Positions 34,695 through 45,604 of a DNA stretch of 64,000 bases are shown piece after piece. Position 1 is the stretch's first letter; every line of letters begins with the position of its first letter. A program made the translations under genes and the position numbers. The notes beneath the pieces are model-generated. The model saw only the letters and a list, made by a program, of their open reading frames with translations, did no database searches and had not been told where the DNA came from. Source of the stretch: Pseudopithomyces maydicus (lineage: Eukaryota > Ascomycota > Dothideomycetes > Pleosporales > Didymosphaeriaceae); assembly GCA_026873275.1 (NCBI GenBank), contig JANTUC010000015.1, positions 372,001-436,000 of the forward strand, given 5' to 3'.

Positions 34695-37600
34695 ATGTCG
34701 CGTCATAAGAATAGTGAGGACCACCAGCGAGCGCTACGCGCATTTGCAGAAAGCCAAATGAGTAGCGATAGCGAGGATGGCCTCGATATCGTGCAAGCAA
34801 CGCGTAAAGGTCTGGACTTGTCCCAGTACATTGAAGGTCCGCCAATACTGGTTCCTTCTGTCGTACGTTAAATTAACCGCTCACAGAACTCACACAGCCC
34901 CAAGCTAAATCGCAAGATGCCGACATAGGAGTGGTACTTGACGATGAGACCGATGATGAGATTCAAGAAGTGGCGGCGCCAATATCAAAACGTCGTCCCA
35001 AAAGTTCTAACAACAGACGCAACAATGGGAAGAGCCACCAAAGCGAACCATCATCATTTGACGAGTGGTCAGATGATGATGGAAAGGCTGATTACGAGGC
35101 ATTCAAAAACCGTCATACCGCGAAAAGAAAGCGCGTTGCAATGGAAACGAACAGGTTGCGCGCGCAGAAGAAGTCGCGTACCGCGCAAGCAACCAGCATC
35201 GTTGGTCGAAGGCCGCTCCCGAAGAACAGGACCAATGAGAAATCCGCTTTCAGCACTGATACTGCTGGAGAGGATGGCGACGGCCAGGAAACCTTCCTCG
35301 ATGACCCAATCCCAGAATATATTGAAGTGCGAAAGGCCAAACTGAAAAAGCTCCATGAAGCTGGCCTGCGATATCCACCAAGTTACGAGGGTATCAATTT
35401 TATGTCTGGCGAACTGGAAGAAAAGCCCGTGCTCGATAAGGCAGTAAAGACACAGCGGCCAAAGAAAGACATCAGACTACGAGCCTCTGGCGCCACCATC
35501 CCTGCGCCCATCGCCCAGTGGTTGCGAGATTACCAGGTCGAGGGTGTGGAGTTCCTGCACGAACGTTTTGTGAAGCAGACGGGCGCGATCTTGGGTGACG
35601 ACATGGGTCTCGGCAAAACTATCCAGGTCATCGCATTTCTTACTGCTGCATTCGGTAAGACAGGAACAAAAAACGACTCTCAATGTATGCGCAAAATCCG
35701 AAGGTGTGGAGACGACCGTTGGTATCCAAGGATATTGATTGTATGTCCCGGAACCTTGATGCGTAACTGGGAAGACGAACTAGAGAAATGGGGATGGTGG
35801 GAGGTATACCGATATCATGGCAATCCTGCCGATAGAAGAGGTATCCTAAATGCTGCTCGGAAAGGAATGCTCGAGATCATGATTACGACGTATGATACTT
35901 ACCGAAACAACGAGAGCGATGTGAACACCATCGATTGGGATTGTGTCATCGCTGATGAATGCCATCAAATTAAGAACAAGAACGCCGAAATTTCCAAAGC
36001 CATGAACAAGATCAATGCACTCTGCCGCATTGGCCTGACGGGAACGGCGATCCAGAACAAGTATGAAGAGCTGTGGAATCTTCTCAACTGGGCGAGACCT
36101 GGTGCTTACGGTTCAGCTCAGGAGTGGAAACAAATGGTCAGCTTGCCACTGAAAGTGGGACAAGCACACGATGCGAGCCACGCCCAGCTCGCCGATGCGC
36201 GTAGCAAAGCTCGAGACCTAGTTGACAACATCCTTCCAAGCGTCTTTCTCCGCCGCATGAAATCACTGATTGCGGATCAGCTGCCTAAGAAGAGCGACCG
36301 CGTGGTTTTTTGCCAGCTCACCGAGACCCAGGCTGACGCCTACCGCGAATTCATCGACAGTGAGAAATGCGAGTTCATCCGCTTAGCCAAGGTGCCATGC
36401 GACTGTGGTAGCGGGAAATCGCGAGGTTGGTGCTGTTACCAACAATTGCCTAGTGGCGGCGAGAATTGGTTGAAGAATATGTTTCCTTGCATGGTGACGT
36501 TGCAGAAACTTGCCAATCATTTGGCACTCCTGCTGCCGGTTTCCACGGACAAGAACGAGAAACAATCGAAAGATGTGGAAAACCTCCAACTTGCTTGTCC
36601 CGACAATTGGACTCAACTGATGCGCATCAAGGACAGTATTCTCAAGCAATCGCAACGTGAATTCTGCGGCAAGTGGAAAGTGCTTAAGCGACTTCTAGAT
36701 TACTGGCACTCAAATGGCGACAAAGTCCTGGTGTTCTCACACTCTGTTCGGCTGCTGCGATTGATGAAGACACTGTTCGATCTTGACGGGACGAAATACA
36801 ATTTTTCCTACCTGGACGGAAGCATGAGCTATGAAGATCGTGCCAAGGCCGTCACAGACTTCAATGCGGACCCGAATCAATTTGTCTTCCTTATTTCCAC
36901 GCGTGCCGGTGGTGTTGGTCTGAATATCACATCCGCGAACAAAGTTGTAGTTGTGGATCCGAACTGGAATCCAGCCTACGATCTTCAAGCCCAGGATCGA
37001 GCCTATCGTATTGGTCAGAGCCGCGATGTTGAGGTGTTCCGTCTCATCTCTGCGGGTACGATAGAAGAGATTGTGTACGCCCGCCAAATTTACAAGCAAC
37101 AACAAGCTAACATCGGCTACACTGCTTCGGAGGAGCGTCGATATTTCAAAGGTGTCATGGACCAGTCGGAGAAGAAGGGTGAGATCTTCGGTCTCGAAAA
37201 CCTCTTTACGTTTCAAGAGAGCAATATTCTGCTCCGTGACATCATGACCAAGACAAATGTCGCAGAAACGAGGGCCGGCGTCGGTGCCATGTCCTTCGAA
37301 GTGGACAACTCCCAACTTGACTCTGAAGACGATGACGACGTGCTTAGCGACAAATCGTTAGGACTCGGAGACGACGACATTTCCATGGACTCACAGATGA
37401 AGAAAATCGTGGAGTCGTTCTCATCCGCCAAGTCTTCTAACAGTGGGAACAAAAAACTTGTGAAGAAGCGCGCTGGACCCGACCCCATCAATGCCATCCT
37501 CGCAAAAGCAGGCGTGCAGTACACGCACGAAAATAGCGAAGTCATCGGTCGCAGCGAAATTGAAGCCCGTCTCGGCAAGCAAGCAATGGAAGTCCGTAAC

Positions 37601-37945
37601 AACATTGAGCTGGCGCGAAAACGCGTCTTTGACGGCTCGCAATCGCAGTCTCAGCATCGCGCGCATGGTCCTGGTGACGATGTATGTTATAGCGGGGACG
37701 AATCTGACGATGTCAAGTTAGTTGGGCAAGGAAGCGCGAATGGCAAGGATTTTAGGATCAATTATCGATATAGGCCCCCTGAGCAGGTGAGGCGACGCCA
37801 GTTTTGCGAAATGGCTAGGTTGTGGGGTTACGATGACCCCGTTGAATTTGCTCTTTTGGTAGAGGGCATGACGCAGGAGGAGCGTAGAAAGATGCTCGAG
37901 CGATTCTACCGGTTAAGAAGACGGGAACTTGCTAAGGTCAAGTGA
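34695..37945 (+). CDS. Snf2-family ATPase, ERCC6L2-like
   Basis: About 1070 aa. ATG 34695 (MSRHKNSEDHQRALRAF), one intron, then an open exon to 37945. Snf2 motifs: I DDMGLGKT (about residue 289), II ADECHQ (DECH rather than DEAH/DEGH), III LTGTAIQN, V STRAGGVGLN, VI QAQDRAYRIGQ. A Cys-rich insertion, CDCGSGKSRGWCC, followed by LQKLANHLALL, and the stretch RQIYKQQQANIGYTASEERR with GEIFGLENLF, match vertebrate ERCC6L2 rather than Rad26/CSB or Rad54. Human ERCC6L2 acts in DNA repair/end joining. The acidic N-terminus has a basic cluster. The C-terminal module (RLWGYDDPVEFALLVEGMTQ then EERRKMLERFYRLRR) resembles the HEBO-like end. The intron is uncertain: GTACGT-CACAG at 34863-34897 is only 35 nt, while 34837-34886 is 50 nt with a weak donor. 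Confidence 0.92.
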
Positions 37946-38169
37946 GCTCTCGGCACTGGAGCATTGGTTCTCGAAGGAAACGATCTGGTATACGTGATGG
38001 GACATGAGCTTGACAAAGGGCAAGCAATTTGGCGTTTCTAGTGGGATTTTGTTCTCTTTAAGATACCCTTGTCTTTTCTATTTTGTACTCACTCTTAAAT
38101 ATTTCCGAACGCTCTCATGGTATCGCCGCTGTCTCGCTACCCAATGATATCTTGAAACCCTATTCACCA

Positions 38170-39348
38170 TCATCGCTGAAACGCCCAATCCCATTCCCCA
38201 TCAATCCCCCCTTTCGCCCTGAGCACAACCACCGAATTCACAACGCTAGTCCACGGATGCATCTCAGCCAACACCTCGAACCCCGCCCCCATCAACTCCT
38301 CCGACAACTCCAGAACCTGTCCTCTCATTAGCCACCGTATCCCCACCCCATCACACACAAACACCCCAGAAGCAAACTCACCGGATACAACACCCCCTTA
38401 CCCCCCTCGCACTCCTAACCACCACCAAACACCCCTCCCTCACCCTCCTCCTCACCCCCCGCAACACCCCCACCTTCTCACAACTCCGCATCCCCACCAA
38501 CGCCGCAAGATACACCACGTCGAACGTGTCCCACGGCGTCTCCCCACCCCCTCCCTCTATACTCGTCGCGTCTTCGCACGCGAACGTCATACAATGGGAT
38601 GGCGAAAGGGCGCGCGTGAGGCGCTCCGAGAGCGCGAGGGCGTCGGCATCGCGGTCGATGTTGTGGATTTTGGCGCCGGGGAAGTGGCTTGGGAGAAGGA
38701 GGGAGGTTAGAGGAGGGGCCCGGAGCCGAGGAAGGCGATGGATGGGGAGGCGGTGGGGAGGAAGGGGTGCAGGAGGGAGGCTTCGAGGTGGGAGAGGTCG
38801 ATGTAGTTTTTGTAGTAGGGGAAGATTTGGAGGTGGGATTGGGTTGTTAGGGGGTCTGAGATGGTTGTTAGAAGGTGTGCGAGAGATGAGGCGGGGGGAA
38901 GAGGGGTGAGGGGTGGGCGTGGAGGATGGAGAGGGAAAGGCAGACCTTGGATGTGCTCTGTGGCGGAGAGGATCTTTTGCGTCCAGTGGCGCTCGAGCTC
39001 ACCTTCTGCGGTGGCGCAGAGGATTTGGAGGTCGTGGCAGAGGGATGGGACGCTTTCGAGTCGGAAGAAGTGGGAGACGGTTTCGGAGCTGTAGGGTTGG
39101 ATGCAGAGGTTTACGAGACGGGTGAGGGAGGTGTTGACTAGGTCGCTTGGAGAGAGACTTTCGAGTGGCGCAATTGCTTGATGGATGCTCTTTATCTCGT
39201 GGTAGAGAAGGTGTGCTTGGGCTGTGACAGGCGTGGGTGTGGATGGTGGCGTGGTGGTGGGTGTATCGATGCGCGCGCGCGTGAGGGTATGTTTTGCATC
39301 TTCTACCTGAACATCCAGTCTATTCGCTTGATTTGAGAGAGGTTCCAT
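38170..39348 (-). CDS. Nicotianamine synthase-like enzyme, two apparent frameshifts
   Basis: Joins S-adenosylmethionine aminobutyl groups into nicotianamine, a metal chelator; the family is known from plants, archaea and some filamentous fungi. ATG 39348. Motifs in order: HLLYHEIKSI, PSLCHDLQILCATAEGELER, FPYYKNYIDLSHLEASLL, IAFLGSGPL, TSLLLPSHFPGAKIHNIDRD, FDVVYLAALVGM, SARGVRG-VLYP, then after an intron (38381-38317) FEVLAEMHPWTSVVNSVVV. The frame breaks at about 38706-38720 and again at about 38392-38401. Each is explained by one missing base, and exon 1 (967 nt) becomes a multiple of three only if two are added. The restored length is about 371 aa. The motifs beyond both breaks are well kept, which argues for sequence error over true decay. 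Confidence 0.85.
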
Positions 39349-39905
39349 GATGTCTTGTTAGAATTGGTTAGAAATTCTAGTCGCGCGATTGCTTTCAGAG
39401 AGGGTAACTCAAGCGATCGAACAAGAATATATATGCCCCAATTCAACCTTCCAGGGCGGGGCAATTGAAAGCTCTGCGTTCCCCACGTACACTAATAGGA
39501 ATTAATGTCGTGCAGGAGGATGCATGGTGCAGGGAATGATTTTGTGAGAAATGTCGAAATCGTGGTTGGCTGTCGTGCAAGCGCATGGGGCAGAGAGTAC
39601 CTTGATGGTTATCGTGGGGGTTCAAGCTTCACTGATGGACGGCAGCTAGGAAAAAACGAGCAAAGCGGTAAATCAAATTTCTGTTGCCTAACTGTGTTAG
39701 TTACGAGCTTGCCATCGTGGGTAAGAAGATTATATTACACTAGTGTGAGGCGTCTATGGCTGCGGCGCCTACCTCAGGCCATCCATGTGTCTGCACAAAA
39801 GCACCTGCTCATCCGGGAAAGGGTAAATTTTTCCTGCACGCCCCCCAAGGAGATAATGCCTTCTTTTACCCTATTCATCCTTCAAAGAGAGTCAGACCAC
39901 ATGAG
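39349..39905. other. Intergenic, about 560 bp
   Basis: Promoter of the nicotianamine synthase-like gene and 3' flank of the amidohydrolase. No feature recognised. Confidence 0.5.
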
Positions 39906-41777
39906 CTACCACGGAGCTTCCATCGGCCCAGCACGTCTGTAAACCAGCTTGCCGCCCACCCAGGTCTCCTTGACTTGTAAACTGCGCAGTTTCTCGGTAT
40001 CCAGAGTCTCCAAAGGCTCATCCAACACGATCCAATCCGCATAAGCACCCGGTTCGATGCTGCCAGCTTTTCCTTCCAAGAATGCTGCATAAGCGGGGTT
40101 GACCGTAAAGCCGTCCAGAGCGTCTTCGAGAGTCACTGTTTCGGACTCATACCAGCCCTTCTTTTCGCCATTTGGATCGAGACCTGTTTTCGGACTGCGT
40201 CTCGTAACAGCGGCATATATGCCTTCGAATGGATTTGCGGGTTCGACAGGAAAGTCGCTTCCAAATACGGGCTTGAGCGGGAGCAGTGAGCGCATGCGAT
40301 AAGCTTCGTTCTCTGTACGAATTTTTCCAAGCCTGGTCTCTGCATATGGCATATCCGAAGTCGCGTGTGTTGGCTGTATGGATGGGATAATACCGATCTC
40401 ATTCATCCTTTGTTGGTCGTCTGGGTGGATGATCTGAGAATGTTCAATTCTGAATCGGTGTTTAGCCTGGCATTCGCGGAGGGTCGATCCGGGGCAGAGT
40501 GTTTTCAGAGCTTCCTCGAAGGCATCGATAGCGAGACGGTTAGCAAGATCGCCAATCGCGTGGATGTTTACTTGGTAGCCTGCATGCGCCCAGTCATGCG
40601 TGAGCTTGGAAAGCGTTGTGGCGTTTACAAGGAGTGTTCCCGAAGAGCTCTTCTTGTCGCTATAAGGCTCAATCATCGCGCTTCCCCAGCTTCCGAGTGC
40701 GCCATCTACGATATGTGAGCGATTTTTGCTAGAATTTTCGGGGAAGAAGTACGTACCAGCAAACAGCTTCACACTTTGCATATGCAGCATTCCATTAGAT
40801 GCATGAATCTCTGCAACATCCCCTGGGCAGAATGTGTTTCTTGTATCACATTCTGTCATAGCATAGACTCGCACTGTCCAAGACTTGGTTGTAGAAAGTT
40901 CTTTATACAGATCCTGCTCGGAAGGAAATACGCCGGCATCATGCATACCAACAATTCCGTGCTTATTGAGCTCGAACATTGCGTCCTGGATCCACTTCGT
41001 GCGGCGCGCCTTGCTAGGTTTCGGGTAGTATGCCATGACGATGTCCATTGCGTTGTCACAAAAGACTCCTTTTGCCGGAATCTCTCCACCAGGAACCTTT
41101 GGGAGAGTCTTCGGTAAAAGTGACAGAACCTTTTCGGACACCCAAATGCAATGCACATCAACGCGATCTAGCATCACGTAGAGGTCTTTGAACTGTGCGT
41201 CGATTTCGAGGTCGGCCTATTCGTATGTCAGCATAAAATGAATTTATTTTAGAATTCGGTATGTGAGGGTGATTTTCGAACATACTGCTACTGGCCATTT
41301 TCCCTTGAAGTTTGCTTGATCCCATCCCACTCCCCTCAGCCACTCCTCGCTCGTACCCGCTGCTTCATGGCTGGCCCTGTATTTTACTAGCCTTTCTTTC
41401 ACCTCTTCCATTGAATTCGTTCCGAACAAGTCAGCAGAGTCTAAAGACTCGCCAAATTGTGAGAGATGACCATGTCCGTCCCACAGGCCGGGGATCACGT
41501 GCCCTTTTCGCTTCTCTTTCACAACATCATAAGACGTGTCGTCCAAAAATACTCTCCTGAACTTTCCGTTTGAGACGCTGAAGCACTCTGCTTGGGGCAG
41601 ATCTGCTGCATTGGTCCGGACGGTTACATAGCAGTGAGTGTCCTCGAAGATTTGTTCGATGATCTTGAACGCCAACGAATTTGTTATGGGCGCAATCAGC
41701 GGCCGGGGATTCTGGTATATGATGGAACCCAGCAAGGCAACGACCGAAAAGGTGATGAGCCACCCGAAAGAAGGCAT
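39906..41777 (-). CDS. Amidohydrolase-family protein (YtcJ-like, amidohydrolase 3)
   Basis: Three exons: 41777-41286, 41216-40757, 40705-39906 (583 aa). An N-terminal hydrophobic anchor (WLITFSVVALLGSIIY) suggests a membrane-tethered or secretory form. Metal-dependent TIM-barrel hydrolase signatures: VIPGLWDGHGHL (metal-binding HxH), a VKLFADGALGSWGSAMIEPY segment completed across intron 2, VNIHAIGDLAN (metal His), FRIEHSQII (metal His), GSDFPVEP (catalytic Asp), and the composite beta-domain SIEPGAYADWIVLDEP. The closest family is the exoenzyme-regulatory/YtcJ amidohydrolases, whose substrates are mostly unknown. Intron 2 (51 nt) is a multiple of three without a stop, so its retention would insert 17 residues into the active-site segment. 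Confidence 0.93.
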
Positions 41778-41931
41778 GCCGCCTCTTATTTATTAATGAA
41801 AAGCAGGTGCCGCTGTGATGGAAGAAGACAGATTCTTGACGATGGTGGAAGAACATAATCTTATCGATACGAAGCCGCACCGCACACCTGTCCACCTTCC
41901 CCATTCAGAATAGCCCCTTTTTTGTTAAGGT

Positions 41932-42415
41932 TTATCTTCCCATTTGTTCAACTTTCTGGTGCTGAGTATAAATTTCGATTGCCGGGAGCGGCGCCACCGC
42001 ACTGCGGGCAATTTTCATCATAGTGGGTATGACTGGTGAAAGAAAGTACAAGACACTAGAAATGTACCCCACTCGAATCGCCAGCACATAGCACCACACC
42101 GTTCCCAGCCCGGTAATGCTTGGTATCCGCATGGGCATCGCCATGGCCTTCAACAAGTTTCAGAATGAACGATTGAAGCTCTGGGGATGGCTTCGCTTAC
42201 CAAGAGGCGGTGAGCTTGGGCATATCATTCGCTGGGGCTAGACCCACCATACACACGTTTGAGCCAGCAAAAAGAACGTCCTGGTCCCCAAACCCCATCG
42301 CAGAATTGCGCAACCTTGCATTATACGCGCCTTGGCCCAGCGCAGCACTAGGTGCGTGGTCTTGTTGCATGTAAGCAAGAGGCTCGGCGGCAAACCAGGC
42401 TAATGTGGGGGCCAT
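41932..42415 (-). CDS. Hypothetical small protein, uncertain model
   Basis: An ATG at 42415 opens MAPTLAWFAAEPLAYMQQDH and continues to SNVCMVGLAPANDMPKLTAS, ending at a good donor (TTG|GTAAGC, 42200). Downstream, 41932-42156 contains a hydrophobic frame (VWCYVLAIRVGYISSVLYFL), but it does not join in phase to the first exon with any acceptor I see; another phase gives a shorter tail. The divergent position opposite the CorA-like gene favours a real transcription unit. Family not recognised; exon 2 unresolved. Confidence 0.3.
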
Positions 42416-42533
42416 GCCTCCAATGGTTAAGTGGCGCACAGGCCCAGCTCTCTGAAGAATCCCATGAATTTCTTTGAACGTATCACTGCTTGTTCCCTTT
42501 ACTGTCCACTATACGGGCGTAGTGTCAGATCAC

Positions 42534-44820
42534 ATGGCCACAAATGAGGTGGAGGAGCTCCGGAAACAATTGGCGGCTCTACAGCAATCGCATGACAGCT
42601 TACTGAAAAGCCTAACGGGTGCGAGCGCCCCCTTTGCACCCCCGGATACACCAACGTTCCATCGTCAAGCGACGCGGGAGGAACGGGGTAGTCATGCGTT
42701 TGCCGATTCATCAACACTCTCCGACGATTCGGACGAGGAAGATGATTCGTACTTTGTCCAAACGGAAATGCCATCGAAATCGTTCGACCACGAGCATTTG
42801 AGGGAACATTTAAAGAACCATGACTGGAAAGAGCATGGAAGAGAAATATTAGCGCCCATCATTACCGACCCTGGAAAGTTGTCGAAGCAACCCCATTTGT
42901 TCCACCTCGGGCCAGAGACACCCGATGACCGCTCGCAGTACTCTCATTTCCAGGTTTACGATGTAGGACCAGACGGCGTTGCCGAGCTTATCGAAACAAG
43001 TGGAAGTCAAAATACCATGTCAAAAGCAACCGAGATATGGCATTCTATCAGAAATATTGGCAACAGCACAGAGAAGCCAACCGTAGGCCGTATAACGATC
43101 GCCCGAGAACCAGCACCCATTCTTTTCGGCGCCTTGCATTTGACATTAAACGATACGTTCGACATGGATGAGCTGTTCAAACACTTAGTGCAAACTGAGG
43201 CTTCGTCAGCGCACATGCACCGCGCATTTGAACCAAACCCCAAACACCAAAATACTTTCTTCTTCACTTTTGAATATTACACCGTAATTGGCGATGATTG
43301 CAAACCGATGGACTGGCAACGTGCTGATAAAGACGTCAACTCCAAGGGACAGCATTTGCCGCTTTCAAGATGTGGTGCAGTAGTGGCGTTGGCTCTTTAT
43401 GATGACAAACCGAGAGCGATACGTAACCGAGCTCGGAGAGCGCGCGGTCAGAATGGCTGGGTGCAAAATATCTGGTCCCCGTGGCAGGCAAGTTTTCAAC
43501 CAGTGATAGGGTAGAATAGCGAATTGACAGGCAGTAGGTTCTCCAGCTCGAAACATTTCCAGACTGGAGGGCGACAACGGATACCTTTGATTCGGGCAAC
43601 CGTTTCTTGAATGGGCCGGAAGCTTTCTTGCATGCGCTGTTAACCGAGTACCGCGATGCCAGGAAGAGATACGATGAGATTTACAAGCGCATCACCCATT
43701 TGATCACTCCTCCATTGGGCTTCTTATTTAATGCTGAGCTACGAGATCAGAGGTTGTTTGAAGACAAAACGTTTACCTGGACGCGCCGGTATTTCTATGC
43801 CCATCAAACGCTTGGGAACGTCAATGATAGTATCAAATCTATGATTGACTCGTTTGAAGACACTTTTACAGAGGAAGTGTGGGAAGGAAAACATAAGACG
43901 TTGTGGCCTCTATATGGAGAATCGGTACGTTACTGATTCAAGCATGCTCCGATTATATTTCTGCGCATGGACACCACTGACTTTGTCTTCTTATTCAGCC
44001 AAGAAACGATCACTGGAAGCGAAGGTTACGAATGCTGCGCCTCCAATTTGAACGAGAAATGAAGGAGCTCAGAATCCTCCAAAACGAAAACAACGAGAGA
44101 AGGCACGAAATCGAGAACCTGCGAGAGCAACTCTTCTCGGGCACTAGTATTCAAGAATCAAGAAAATCGGTTGAGCTATCAGACATCACGGTGCAGCAGG
44201 GTCGAAACATCAAGCTGTTGACCATCGTGAATTTATTCTTCATGTAAGTCTGCAAAAACGCTCAAAACATAGTACCGTTCGCTAATTCCCCTAGGCCCTT
44301 GACTTTTGTGACCTCTGTTTTCGGCATGACCAATATGCCTCCCGATCCGGAGCCTTACTGGCCTTTTGCTATCACGTTGGCCGCGGTGTGCATTCCCTTC
44401 TTCTCACTCATCGGCTTCCTCTCCACAGATTTCGGATACCGGATATGGGCCAAAAAGACCAAGCAGTTGTGGCGCTGGCTGAAACCGAAACCGAAACCTG
44501 GCGCCGAAGAGGACGATGAGCTGTTTAACCCAAATCCAGTGAATAGAACGCTGTCGACTGAAGAGGGTATGAGATTGCGCATGGGCTCGCAGGCAGGTGT
44601 GGCGCAAGTGCGGAGAGAACGAAAAGTCGAGGGGAAGGAAAATGAGACCGGGGGAAGGGAGAGTCTGAGTCATCCGAATATTAGAAGGATGGTGGAAGCG
44701 ATGGGGGAAGGGAGGCAGAGTGGATTAACAAGGATGGGGACCGTGGTGGGGGCTGAGGTTCCAGGGGCGGGAGATCAAAGGGAAGCTAAAGATACGGTAG
44801 TCGATGTACAGCACGTGTAG
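42534..44820 (+). CDS. CorA-like magnesium/divalent cation channel
   Basis: Four exons: 42534-43487, 43538-43924, 43999-44243, 44295-44820 (703 aa, phases consistent). The long cytosolic N-domain is acidic and Ser-rich at first, then the CorA alpha/beta region and coiled helices (MLRLQFEREMKELRILQNEN, EIENLREQLF). The gating helix and pore follow: NIKLLTIVNLFFMPLTFVTS ending in FGMTNMP, the fungal version of the GMN selectivity loop, then the second helix PFAITLAAVCIPFFSLIGFL. The C-terminal cytosolic tail is basic then acidic. CorA family pentamers conduct Mg2+ and related ions; the cell membrane in question is unknown. Intron 1 has a GC donor (GCAAGT) with TTGAC branch and TAG acceptor; no GT donor preserves the frame. 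Confidence 0.92.
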
Positions 44821-45604
44821 TCTGGCTGAAGCAAATCGATGAGTTTGCGCCACGCTCATCTTTGAGAAACCCTCAAGATCTGGTAAATAAAGTAAATAGA
44901 AGACCTAGATAAACACCCTTTTCCGACGTTACAGAGCTCATGGGCTGCCTAGAGGAGCGTTCATATACTAATTTTGGAGATATTCGAGCACACGATACAA
45001 CTAGCGGTTTGTGCAGGCTTATTCAAACATCTGCTGTTTTTGTCCAGATCAAGAATTTCCCCTTTCATATGTCTGGATTAGCAAATCTGTCCAATACTCA
45101 GAAGTCCATCAAGCCAGTTGAGGATACAGCAGAAGATGCATAATTCCCAAAAGGTTAACATTGATTCCATGGAACCGATTTTGCGTTCGTCTTTTTACGA
45201 AGAGTTCCAAATAAATGTTCATGTCAGCTAGTGCGGACTCAAAGGTCGAGACCAATTGATGGCAATGATAGATACACTAGAAACTAATAGCCTGGAGGCT
45301 AGAAGCCTAGAAACCAGCTGTTTTGCCACCCGAACGAGGCCAGCAGTCAGAGGCGTCTAGATAACGTTTTTGTCCGAATCTGGATTCTTCGTAAAATCTG
45401 TATCTCGGATGTGGCGTTAGAAGCGGCTGAAGTGCTGACAGAGACATTGGTCTAGCACATGCAAGTGCACTGTGACGCGAGGCGTTCCTGCCGCTAGCCA
45501 ATTTGACACTGGGGCGTCGCCCTTGATGTCACAGCACAAGCTGGAGTGGGGTAATTACGCAAGGGAAGTATCGCATGAGGTAGAAACACAGAATCTTTTG
45601 GGTT
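44821..45604. other. Intergenic, about 780 bp, convergent genes
   Basis: 3' flanks of the CorA-like and multi-span membrane protein genes. No gene seen. Confidence 0.5.
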
